The notes: a model not told the origin generated them from the sequence alone. A stretch of DNA of 8,196 nucleotides from DATGSF01 sp035302865 (GCA_035302865.1 DATGSF010000072.1:1-8196); one strand, 5' to 3'. Shown: positions 1-7,022, numbered from the stretch's first letter. Numbers and translations: made by a program.

Positions 1-1854
1 ATGCGCATGGGCAGGTGTTCGTTTTTTATTAAACAAGTTCTCTATACCTTTATTATTATCAGGAGTTGCATCTAATGAGTCAAACTCCACAATCCCTTTT
101 GTATTGTTTGTAACTCTATCAACGGAAAAGGTAAACTCTTCTTCATAATTATTCATCGCAGGAATTCCATAAACATATCTAGTACCATCCATTTGAGTTT
201 GCGTAATTTCTGAAAAATGATGTGCTTTTCTTTTATCATTTATTCTATTAATGAGCGTAATATGTTCATCAGAACGAAACTCTTGAATTGTAAAATTTCT
301 TTTATAATTTTGAATTTTATTTTGAATACTAGCTTCTTTAATAGATGCCTGTTCATTAGTTAAAACAGAAGTTAAATTACCTCTTGCGTCTCTTATATTG
401 TTTGAGTTTTGTTTTTTTAATGGTAAACCTGCAACACTTCCATTATTCATAGGTTCATCTCTATTTAACACATTATATTGTACATCATTAGATAATGTTA
501 ACTCTCCTGCATTTTTAAAAAATACATTTTCATAAATATTTCCTTTTTCTTTTTTTGTGAAATTTCTTTTATATATGCCCCAAGGACCGGAGGTTATCTG
601 CGCATTTGCAACTGTTATATTTGCTCCAACTTCAAATAAATTACCTAGACCTAACTCCATCGAACTATCAAATTCAAACTCTTCGTTTGAAACTAAAGGA
701 TCAAATACCGATCCATAATCATTCCTGAATGGTCTAAATGTACCTGAAATCCCTTGTCCACTAACATTATATACATCATAAGTTAAATGTGGAATAGATA
801 AAAAATTCATAGTTTCGTTAAACATACCATCTTTCTCTCTTGTGAAATCTAACATAGATTCCTCGTCACTATTCTCCAAATAGTTATAACCATAAGCTTT
901 TAAACCTCCATCTGGTAAATATTTTAATACAGAAACTAAGGCATTTGAAGACAGATTAGGATAGACACTATAAACCTCCCACCCCAATGACAAACTTCCA
1001 CTAAAAGTACGTAAAATAGTTTTGTTTCCATTAACTGGCACATGGTTTTGAAGACCAATTGGTATAGTAAATCCATGATGAAGAGGTACGGATCGATTTC
1101 CATACCTTGACATGGTAAAATTTAAATCCTTTAAACCTGTTCTTGAATTATACCCACTACTTCCTGATATTGATGTTCCTCTAGTAATATCAAAAATTTG
1201 TTGATTTGCTTTTTCCTGACTATTAAATATTGGAAGAGAAAAAGAAGCATTTCCACCAACATCTGCACCAGTTTGCGATCCCACGCCTAAATTTAAACCA
1301 GCAGAAGCATAGCCAATTAAGTTTACACCAAAACCATGAGTAAAATCTGCACTTATTCCTCTATAATTATTAACATTTAAGTTAGCATTTAAATTTGCAG
1401 ATAAATCTAATCGAGGTTCGCCTAACCCAGCTAATTCAGCACCAGTTCCTAAACCAACTCTAACGTTTTGTTCTTCCTTCATATACAATTCATTTTCAAC
1501 TTTTTCTCCATTGAAATCATCTGGAATTCCTCTGACATTTCGATTTATAGTGCCTGCATTTATATTCCAACCTAATCCAACCCAACTAGCCTCTTGTTCT
1601 AAACTAACTCCTCCATGATAAAAGATATTTATTGGATAACCGTCAATATTTAATAATGGGATGTTATAAGTTAAATCACCAGAAAAATTATCTACTAAGT
1701 CTGTGGTAGAAATTGGTTCAAATCCTTGAACTTCAGGTTGTGTTGGACCGCTAGTAAGTGCGTAAGACTTTACATTAGGCAAAATAATTTCTAAAGCAAA
1801 TAAAGTTAAAAAGAATAATGCAATAGAACGTCTAAATTTTAAAAAATGCTTCAT
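1..1854 (-). CDS. Giant RHS/SpvB-like secreted protein, N-terminal 618 residues (3' end outside window)
   Basis: An uninterrupted reading frame of 618 codons runs from ATG at 1854 to the left edge without a stop, so the gene is partial. Residues 1-32 form a signal peptide (basic KHFLKFRRS, then a hydrophobic core ending near SYA). Residues 36-118 carry the hallmark start of very large Bacteroidota RHS/YD-repeat-like proteins: GPTQPEVQGFEP, the FSGDLTYNIPLL segment, YHGGVSLEQEASWVGLGWN and NRNVRGIPDDFNG. Residues 140-205 are rich in Gly, Asn and Ala (LSANLNANLNV, GYASAGLNLGVG). MDGTRYVYGIPA at 555-566 and RTPAHAH at the edge also match the family, whose members usually continue for many hundreds of residues. 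Known members are exported and in some cases end in RHS core and toxin domains; whether this one does cannot be seen. The start codon overlaps the stop of the lipoprotein gene (ATGA), implying translational coupling. Family assignment is confident; function is not. Confidence 0.85.
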   Translation of the reverse strand, partial: MKHFLKFRRSIALFFLTLFALEIILPNVKSYALTSGPTQPEVQGFEPISTTDLVDNFSGDLTYNIPLLNIDGYPINIFYHGGVSLEQEASWVGLGWNINAGTINRNVRGIPDDFNGEKVENELYMKEEQNVRVGLGTGAELAGLGEPRLDLSANLNANLNVNNYRGISADFTHGFGVNLIGYASAGLNLGVGSQTGADVGGNASFSLPIFNSQEKANQQIFDITRGTSISGSSGYNSRTGLKDLNFTMSRYGNRSVPLHHGFTIPIGLQNHVPVNGNKTILRTFSGSLSLGWEVYSVYPNLSSNALVSVLKYLPDGGLKAYGYNYLENSDEESMLDFTREKDGMFNETMNFLSIPHLTYDVYNVSGQGISGTFRPFRNDYGSVFDPLVSNEEFEFDSSMELGLGNLFEVGANITVANAQITSGPWGIYKRNFTKKEKGNIYENVFFKNAGELTLSNDVQYNVLNRDEPMNNGSVAGLPLKKQNSNNIRDARGNLTSVLTNEQASIKEASIQNKIQNYKRNFTIQEFRSDEHITLINRINDKRKAHHFSEITQTQMDGTRYVYGIPAMNNYEEEFTFSVDRVTNNTKGIVEFDSLDATPDNNKGIENLFNKKRTPAHAH

Positions 1855-2330
1855 AACTTTAATTTAAAAACACCTTGATTGAAAAATTGATTATATATTA
1901 TTATTTCACTATTTACCGCTTCCCAATTTAGTGGAAGTAAAAAACCTAATACAAAAGTTTCAAAGGGTAAAAAACCCTGAGAAGGTTCAAATAAATAAAT
2001 TTCTGGAGAGAAATTTAAATCTTCGAAAGATAAGAAAACATCATTTCTAAATTCATTGAAAAAATAATTAAACCCAATATCATAATGTTCATAACTATAG
2101 GAATATTTTCTTAAAGGAGACTCATGCTCATCTATATCTTTCATTTTTAATAAAACTTCTATATATACGGAATCATTAAAACCCTCAGTTATTTCTTTTG
2201 TAATTTCACTTTCATAGGTAATTAAATATTTCCAATCGGGCATACTTTCATCAATATTTGAGGTGTTTTTTGTAGTACAGCCATATAATAAAAGCAAACT
2301 AAATAAAAACAAACCTATTTTTTCAACCAT
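1851..2330 (-). CDS. Small lipoprotein of unknown function
   Basis: I do not recognise a family for this 159-residue protein. Residues 1-18 form a lipoprotein signal peptide: MVEK, a hydrophobic stretch LFLFSLLLL, then the lipobox LLYGC with the acylated cysteine at position 18. It is followed by a polar TTKNTSNIDES linker. The mature part is acidic and aromatic-rich and looks mostly beta (YSYSYEHYDIGFNYFF, then NQGVFKLKL at the end), with no catalytic motif that I can see. It should be tethered to a membrane, but the sequence does not show which one. It lies 36 bases after the FN3-like gene with no terminator between. Its TGA stop overlaps the ATG of the RHS-like gene by four bases, so the two proteins are probably made in linked amounts. 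That placement suggests an accessory, anchoring or chaperone role for the RHS-like protein, but this is inference from position only. Confidence 0.85.
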   Translation of the reverse strand: MVEKIGLFLFSLLLLYGCTTKNTSNIDESMPDWKYLITYESEITKEITEGFNDSVYIEVLLKMKDIDEHESPLRKYSYSYEHYDIGFNYFFNEFRNDVFLSFEDLNFSPEIYLFEPSQGFLPFETFVLGFLLPLNWEAVNSEIIIYNQFFNQGVFKLKL

Positions 2331-2366
2331 AACCTGTTCTGTTTTTTAAATTAAAATCGTAAATAT

Positions 2367-3464
2367 TTACAACAAATCTGGATTAAAATATTTGAAATAA
2401 AACTCATAACCTTTTTCATGATAAGTACTAATTACAACTTTGTAAACCTCACCATGCCTTAAAGGAAATTTCTCGTGAAGATTTTCTTCCAAAAAGTTGT
2501 CCCCTTTCTTAATATCTTTTTTAATTTCTTTAATTTTCTTTTCTTTATCAGTAAAAATCTGAACTAAAAGTGTGTCCTGCAAGCTATTCTCCAAATGATA
2601 TTTTATTTTCAATTCTCCATAAACATCAAAAATACTATTACTAATTTCTTTTTTAATATCTAAATAAGGAATAAAAATAGGTACTTGCTCTTTTTCTTCT
2701 TTAGGTAAAAATTCAAATTCCCATGTTTCTGACTTCCCCAAATAAATATTTTTGTAAAACCCTTCTACACGCCAAGCATAAGTTTTATTACTTTCCAAAT
2801 TTTTTGCGAAACTAGGATAAACTAAAGAATTAACTCCCAGGTTTTTTTCTTCAAAAACAGGTCTATTACGATTAATTGCAATAGACGCACTTTGTTTATT
2901 TTTAAGTTCAGCAATTTTTAATGTATAGGTTAAATTATAACCAGCTGAATGATTTGCGAACCATAATAAAGTTGGCCAAGGATTTGACAACTTAGATTTA
3001 TCCATAGGATCAATTAAATTAATAAGAAAATAGGGTTCATGAGCTCCATAAAAACACTCTTCAACAGGTGTATATATGGCCTCAGATACTAATTTCTTTG
3101 TAAGAATATTAATACAGTATTGATAAGATCCTGCAGGAAAACCCTGGTGATTTACTATTAAATCCTTAAGATTACTATTACTGAATTTCCATAAATTAAC
3201 AGATGGAATTCTAATCGTATTCAAACCTTCGTGTAAGGTAATATTTAATTTATATTCCATCTTTAGCTCTTTTTGTGAAAAAACAATTGTCCCATTTAAC
3301 TCAATTGTTTCAACTTCTCCATAATTCATTATTTGCACTTCCTTTAATCCATCAGCATTTAATTCATTATTAAGTAATGGAGAAAAGAAAACACTATAGG
3401 GAAGATTGGCCCAATTATTAAAAGAACAAAAACAAAAAACAAACACAATTATGACACTTCTCAT
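2367..3464 (-). CDS. Secreted FN3-like (TANFOR-like) protein
   Basis: The frame could begin at 3524, but I chose ATG at 3464 because it starts a clean signal peptide (MRSVIIVFVFCFCSFNNWA, then NLPYSVFFSP). The longer start would overlap the upstream gene and add 20 residues ahead of the signal. From 3464 the protein has 365 residues. Residues 22-105 form a beta-rich N-terminal region. Residues 109-137 carry the family signature FPAGSYQYCINI with a second cysteine at 137, so Cys117 and Cys137 could pair. Residues 146-252 are an FN3-like domain with LINLIDPMD, WPTLLWFA, YTLKIAEL, FEEKNLGVNSLVYP and KTYAWRVEGF. This order of motifs recurs in Bacteroidota envelope proteins often annotated TANFOR-like; that name is from memory and needs a profile search. 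Residues 280-365 look like a second beta domain. No type IX secretion tail is visible. It sits 46 bases after the barrel gene. Confidence 0.8.
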   Translation of the reverse strand: MRSVIIVFVFCFCSFNNWANLPYSVFFSPLLNNELNADGLKEVQIMNYGEVETIELNGTIVFSQKELKMEYKLNITLHEGLNTIRIPSVNLWKFSNSNLKDLIVNHQGFPAGSYQYCINILTKKLVSEAIYTPVEECFYGAHEPYFLINLIDPMDKSKLSNPWPTLLWFANHSAGYNLTYTLKIAELKNKQSASIAINRNRPVFEEKNLGVNSLVYPSFAKNLESNKTYAWRVEGFYKNIYLGKSETWEFEFLPKEEKEQVPIFIPYLDIKKEISNSIFDVYGELKIKYHLENSLQDTLLVQIFTDKEKKIKEIKKDIKKGDNFLEENLHEKFPLRHGEVYKVVISTYHEKGYEFYFKYFNPDLL

Positions 3465-3484
3465 AATAAAATATTTCACACAAT

Positions 3485-3496
3485 ATAAAGCATAAT
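3485..3496 (-). promoter_or_regulatory. Second copy of 12-base motif ATTATGCTTTAT upstream of FN3-like gene
   Basis: The minus-strand 12-mer ATTATGCTTTAT lies 20 bases before the chosen ATG of the FN3-like gene, in the 46-base gap after the barrel gene. The same 12-mer occurs at 6191-6202 upstream of the barrel gene. It loosely resembles a Bacteroidota -7 box (TAnnTTTG) with one base inserted and no terminal G. It may be an internal promoter or a coincidence in AT-rich DNA. Confidence 0.2.
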
Positions 3497-3510
3497 TTAT
3501 AATAAACAAA

Positions 3511-6162
3511 TTAAAAATAACCAATTTTGTAATTTAAACTTAAATTTATTCTATATTGATATGGAAGAGAATTCAGACCACCATGCTCATAAAAGTTAAT
3601 TTGACTTAAAAAATTAATAATTAAACTCTCCTTAAATAAGAAACAATTTCCTCCTAAAGTTACACCAAAAAAATTACCATAATTTGGTTGCTCTCCAAAT
3701 TGCAAACCTGAAACTGCATTTATTTTAGTATTTAAATTCAATTTACTTCCTAATTGAAGATTAGTATGCAAACCTGATCTATTATTTCCATAATTAATAC
3801 TCCCTTCCTGATTGCCTACTTGACCAGTTATATAATATTCGTTTTTTTTCTTTAAATACCTTGCATGTATAAAAAACTGCTTAGAAGAAAAAGAATTTTC
3901 CAAATAACTACTCTTATTACTTACAAAACTTAATACTCCTATCCAATAATTATTCAAATAACGATATTGATAACTCATATTAATCTTTGTTACTTCTCCA
4001 ATCATTTCTCGATTTGAATTAATTATCATAGAATCAGAAAGAACAATTGTACTAAATGGTTGGTAAGAGGCACTTAGATTTGGTAAGCGTTTAAATTGAG
4101 TTTGAACATCCATACCCCATTTTAAATATTTACTTTCATTAATATTATTTTGTATTAAGTGAAATACTTGAAATTTACTTCGCAAAAAGGAACGTAAAAA
4201 CACCCCCTCAATAAAACCTTCAATTATTGTAGTCCCTCTCTTTTGCACAGGTAACAAAACATTTTCAAAATCTCTACCATTCCTCTCGAACTTGACCCCA
4301 AAGTCAATGTTGGTTTTCGGTATATTTAATAATATTTCTGAAGTAAACATACTTTTATCTAAAATGGATTCTGAAACAGGAATATTTTGCTCAAACTTGT
4401 TTAAATTATTTTGAAGTTCAAAATTAAATTGTAATACTTTATAGATATTTGTATTAAATCCCAATCCTAAAATATGCATATCCCTTAATATATTAGATGT
4501 TTGTGGAAGTTCTGATGTAATATCTTTTTCAAACAGTTTGGGAAGAAGCTTATAATCATTTCTACTATATAAATAGCTCAAAAAAAACTGACTATTAAAA
4601 ATCTTTTTTGATTCAAAATCCATCCCAATTAAACTCTGCCTTTTTTCTTTGGAGTAATAATCAAAATTTTCTGAATTGCCTAAAAATAAAGATAATTTAC
4701 CAAAAGGATTTTCAATACCTAATTGCCCTCCCTTTAAATATGCTCCACTTTGTCCATTTCCACTTTTTGAAACCATAGAATGACCTAAATCAAAGTTGGA
4801 TATGTTCCATTTCTTGGGTGCATGTTTTTTGAATTCACCAGAAAAATTTTTTTCTGGTGAATCCATTAATGATTGAAAATCTTTACTGCTTAAATGTGCA
4901 AGCATCTCTTCGACATATTTAATAGAATCATAAGCAGCTACTTCTTTTAATTGATTCAATTGTACCAAAGCTTTATTATATTTTTGTTTTAAATCGTTTA
5001 TAGAGTCCTGAAACATCTTTACTTCATTTGTTAAACTATCATAGTTACCAACAAAGCTCAAACTATCCTTTACCTTAAAAGTTAACTCTTTCTCCATATT
5101 TTCAATACCTGAACTTTCTCTATCTATTTTTTTTTCTAATTGACCTATCAATTGATTTGACTTTGATTTTCTTTGATGATAAATATCACGATAAGAAGAA
5201 ACAACCTCAAGATATTTCTCATTTAATTTGTTACGATCATAATTAATATTAAAATATCTAGATTTTGGATTTCGGTTAAAGTCTTGTGAAGTCATATAAA
5301 AATTCAAATTAAATAACACATCCCAAAGTTCAAATTCTATATCCCCTGACAAATCAGAATAATTATAACTACCCATTATTGAACTGTCAGAAAGATCATT
5401 AAAACTATCATAGTAATTAGAATTCAAGATATTAATACGTTTTTCTCTTTTTTCCTTAGAGGAGTTTTTAAACATGCTTTTAATACTTGGCATAGGAGAT
5501 AAGAGTTCAGCTATCATAGAATTGTTATAAGGAGAGGAAGTCGATAAAATATGTGGCTTCAATAATTCTTCTTTTTTATAAATTGAAATCAAATGGTTGT
5601 TTTTATCATAAACTTCAATTGTTCTATTTTTTGCATTTTCCTTAATTGCTCCATTATATTTTAAAGATTTTTCCAACAATTTAATTTCTTTATCGCTAAA
5701 ACTAAATTCAGGATATTTTTTGATTATCCTTTTTAAATTAGTTTTTATTTCATTATCTAATTTACTCCAAAGAAAAATTGATTCTGCAGGAAAAACCGAT
5801 TCTTTAACCATCTGATTATCAATATTAAATACTTTTACAATAATATCTTCATATGGAAACACTTCCCATAAAGTATCTATAAAGTATTGTGTTTTTAAAA
5901 GGGTCAATGTAATAACTTCATTTGAAGATTTTACTATTGTACTGTCTTTAGAAAGAAGTATTTCTTTATCTTCAGACAGGAAATAAACTTTAATAAATAA
6001 AGCCTCATTTTCAAATTCATTAAAATTTATTAAATTAATTTTTAACGCATTTGATTCAAAATAAGGTTTACTAATAATTTCAAACTCATTTTTAGCATAT
6101 CCCTCCATCACTAAAAATGAAAAGAAAAGAAAAAATAAAACAAATGTTCTAAAATCCCTCAT
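3511..6162 (-). CDS. Outer-membrane beta-barrel protein with coiled-coil insert
   Basis: This is an 883-residue exported protein and the first gene of the four-gene unit. Residues 1-23 are a signal peptide (MRDFRTFVLFFLFFSFLVMEGYA). Residues 25-130 look like an Ig-like beta domain. Residues 262-310 form a short beta-rich block (IMGSYNYSDLSGDIEF, FNLNFYMTSQDF, YFNINYD) that resembles periplasmic repeats of other large Bacteroidota barrel proteins. Residues 311-425 are charged and heptad-like (KSKSNQLIGQLEKKIDRE, SLTNEVKMFQDSINDLKQKY), predicting a coiled coil. From about 452 to the end, alternating hydrophobic and aromatic strands suggest an outer-membrane beta-barrel, and the C-terminus NLSLNYKIGYF ends in phenylalanine as barrel proteins typically do. 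It lacks an obvious plug or CarboxypepD domain, so it is not a standard SusC/TonB receptor. A role in exporting or docking the downstream RHS-like protein is an inference from gene order. Precise family not recognised. Confidence 0.8.
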   Translation of the reverse strand: MRDFRTFVLFFLFFSFLVMEGYAKNEFEIISKPYFESNALKINLINFNEFENEALFIKVYFLSEDKEILLSKDSTIVKSSNEVITLTLLKTQYFIDTLWEVFPYEDIIVKVFNIDNQMVKESVFPAESIFLWSKLDNEIKTNLKRIIKKYPEFSFSDKEIKLLEKSLKYNGAIKENAKNRTIEVYDKNNHLISIYKKEELLKPHILSTSSPYNNSMIAELLSPMPSIKSMFKNSSKEKREKRINILNSNYYDSFNDLSDSSIMGSYNYSDLSGDIEFELWDVLFNLNFYMTSQDFNRNPKSRYFNINYDRNKLNEKYLEVVSSYRDIYHQRKSKSNQLIGQLEKKIDRESSGIENMEKELTFKVKDSLSFVGNYDSLTNEVKMFQDSINDLKQKYNKALVQLNQLKEVAAYDSIKYVEEMLAHLSSKDFQSLMDSPEKNFSGEFKKHAPKKWNISNFDLGHSMVSKSGNGQSGAYLKGGQLGIENPFGKLSLFLGNSENFDYYSKEKRQSLIGMDFESKKIFNSQFFLSYLYSRNDYKLLPKLFEKDITSELPQTSNILRDMHILGLGFNTNIYKVLQFNFELQNNLNKFEQNIPVSESILDKSMFTSEILLNIPKTNIDFGVKFERNGRDFENVLLPVQKRGTTIIEGFIEGVFLRSFLRSKFQVFHLIQNNINESKYLKWGMDVQTQFKRLPNLSASYQPFSTIVLSDSMIINSNREMIGEVTKINMSYQYRYLNNYWIGVLSFVSNKSSYLENSFSSKQFFIHARYLKKKNEYYITGQVGNQEGSINYGNNRSGLHTNLQLGSKLNLNTKINAVSGLQFGEQPNYGNFFGVTLGGNCFLFKESLIINFLSQINFYEHGGLNSLPYQYRINLSLNYKIGYF
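4833..4862. repeat. Intragenic perfect inverted repeat (12-base arms)
   Basis: ATTCACCAGAAA at 4833-4844 is the exact reverse complement of TTTCTGGTGAAT at 4851-4862, with a 6-base AATTTT centre. It lies inside the barrel-protein gene, encoding about residues 433-442 (DSPEKNFSGE), at the junction between the coiled coil and the barrel. In mRNA it could form a stable 12-pair hairpin. No function can be assigned from sequence. Confidence 0.85.
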
Positions 6163-6190
6163 TTGTGCATTTTAATATAAAAAATATTTA

Positions 6191-6221
6191 ATAAAGCATA
6201 ATAATAATAATTTATTTTCAA
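6191..6221 (-). promoter_or_regulatory. Candidate promoter of the four-gene unit
   Basis: Reading the minus strand, TTG (6221-6219, preceded by TTT) is followed after 18 bases by TATGCTTT (6200-6193), about 30 bases before the ATG at 6162. Bacteroidota promoters have TTG near -33 and TAnnTTTG near -7. The match to the -7 box is imperfect, so this is a weak call. The spacer contains four TTA units in a row. No Shine-Dalgarno sequence is visible before the ATG, as is usual in this phylum. Confidence 0.25.
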
Positions 6222-6383
6222 AAATCTAAATAATTTTAAAAATATCATTATATAATTTAGGAATTTTTTATTTTATGATAATTATTAAGGAATAAAAGTA
6301 CTACTTCAGACTTCCTCAAAATAACAGCAAAAATCAAAAAGTTCATTTAACTGCTTATGTTTATGGGTTAATAATAGTGTTTT

Positions 6384-6594
6384 GAGACCCCTTTAATTGT
6401 GTGTCCAATATCAGGAAAGAGAACAAAAAAGTGTCTTGAAAAAAGTTATATTTGTTAATTTAAAATAATAATAACTTATAACAAGACACATGCCAGTAAA
6501 ATTAAACGAAAAACAATTAGAATCAGCAATTCGTAATTTTCTAATAGAAAAAGATGGATTAACCTACATTATTCATAAGATTTATTTTAAATAG
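6384..6594 (+). pseudogene. Probable IS256-like transposase remnant (left end and first 30 or so codons)
   Basis: An ATG at 6490 opens a 34-codon frame ending at TAG 6594: MPVKLNEKQLESAIRNFLIE followed by KDGLTYIIHKIYFK. The LESAIRNFLIEKDGL part resembles the extreme N-terminus of IS256-type transposases, which often carry a KDGL segment before the catalytic region. About 100 bases upstream, GAGACCCC followed by TTGTGTGTCC resembles IS256-type left ends. The frame breaks where the palindromic element at 6579-6670 begins, and no later transposase sequence or right end is seen. So this looks like a truncated remnant, perhaps cut off by that element. It is the only plus-strand coding trace in the window. 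It could instead be a short non-coding frame; the family call is from memory of motifs only. Confidence 0.4.
6431..6489. repeat. Inverted repeat immediately upstream of the transposase-like ORF
   Basis: GTGTCTTG at 6431-6438 is perfectly inverted as CAAGACAC at 6482-6489, and the arms extend inward imperfectly: both contain AAGTTAT (or its complement) after a 5-base less conserved stretch. The right arm ends exactly one base before the codon start at 6490. This may be a subterminal transposase-binding site of the suspected insertion sequence, or a hairpin controlling its translation. Confidence 0.7.
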
Positions 6595-6670
6595 CTTTGA
6601 GGCATCAAGCCCTGTCGCTGTACTTGGGTACTGCAAAGGGCTTGTAACGAAAAAGATATAAAAATAAATC
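6579..6670. repeat. Nested palindromic element 1 (REP/MITE-like)
   Basis: Perfect 10-base outer arms GATTTATTTT (6579-6588) and AAAATAAATC (6661-6670) enclose a GC-richer hairpin. CAAGCCCT (6606-6613) pairs with AGGGCTTG (6637-6644), and within that GCTGTAC (6617-6623) pairs with GTACTGC (6628-6634) across a TTGG loop, with one T-T mismatch. The core is noticeably richer in G and C than the flanks. Layered stems without coding capacity are typical of short non-autonomous repeats. It begins where the transposase-like frame ends. Confidence 0.7.
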
Positions 6671-6685
6671 CAAGCAAAATAAAAT

Positions 6686-6711
6686 ATTATACCCCAAATT
6701 TGGGTTATAAT
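6686..6711. repeat. Nearly perfect 26-base palindrome
   Basis: The arms meet without a loop at 6698/6699 (CCCAAA then TTTGGG) and continue through ATTATA / TATAAT, with a single mismatched position (6692 against 6705). A loop-free two-fold symmetric site suits a dimeric DNA-binding protein or an element end better than an RNA hairpin. It lies between the two nested palindromic elements. Confidence 0.7.
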
Positions 6712-6752
6712 TCTTTCAATAATTTTCTTTATAAGATGTTACTTATCAACAA

Positions 6753-6824
6753 TTTATATACTAATACGAGTTTTTGCGGTGACCACGAAGTAGCACCGAA
6801 GCTAATAATTCGGGTTAGTATAAA
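6753..6824. repeat. Nested palindromic element 2 (REP/MITE-like)
   Basis: Outer arms TATACTAA (6757-6764) and TTAGTATA (6815-6822) pair perfectly and continue imperfectly inward through CGA..TT. An inner GC-rich stem pairs CGGTG (6777-6781) with CACCG (6794-6798) around a 12-base loop. The layout, an AT-rich outer stem with a GC-rich inner hairpin, is like element 1 at 6579-6670, but the sequence is different. No coding capacity is seen. Confidence 0.65.
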
Positions 6825-6983
6825 ACAACAATTCTTGAAAGCATTAATAATTTAATGATATAAACAAACATCCTAAAAGCAAACAAATAGCAATGTATTG
6901 AAATGAATAATTTCAAAATTCATTAACTATAAAATTATAAAATAACCATTAGGTAAAAAGATATTCCTTAAGGATAAAAAATT

Positions 6984-7022
6984 AAAAAAAGCTACCTCAG
7001 TAATTCTTGAGATAGCTTTTTT
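6984..7022 (-). terminator. Bidirectional intrinsic terminator after the yceI-like gene
   Basis: GCTA (6991-6994) and CTCA (6996-6999) pair with TAGC (7013-7016) and TGAG (7008-7011), with one mismatch and an 8-base loop. The stem is flanked by seven A on the left and six T on the right, so each strand ends its hairpin with a T run. It begins 20 bases beyond the yceI-like stop and should end that transcript. It could also stop plus-strand transcription from the element-rich region. Confidence 0.85.

Noticed and set aside
1964..1978. AGGGT/ACCCT hairpin inside the lipoprotein gene as a terminator
   Set aside because: Only five pairs, inside a coding sequence and upstream of the coupled RHS-like gene; likely chance.
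2367..3464. Type IX secretion C-terminal sorting domain on the FN3-like protein
   Set aside because: The last residues (FYFKYFNPDLL) lack the usual sorting-domain motifs.
3465..3524. Upstream start at 3524 for the FN3-like gene
   Set aside because: It would overlap the barrel gene and put 20 extra residues ahead of a complete signal peptide that begins at 3464.
6902..6924. AATGAAT/ATTCATT stem as an RNA structure
   Set aside because: Seven weak pairs with a 9-base loop in AT-rich DNA; expected by chance.
6965..6974. Palindrome TCCTTAAGGA as an operator
   Set aside because: Ten bases is too short to stand out in AT-rich DNA and there is no promoter next to it.
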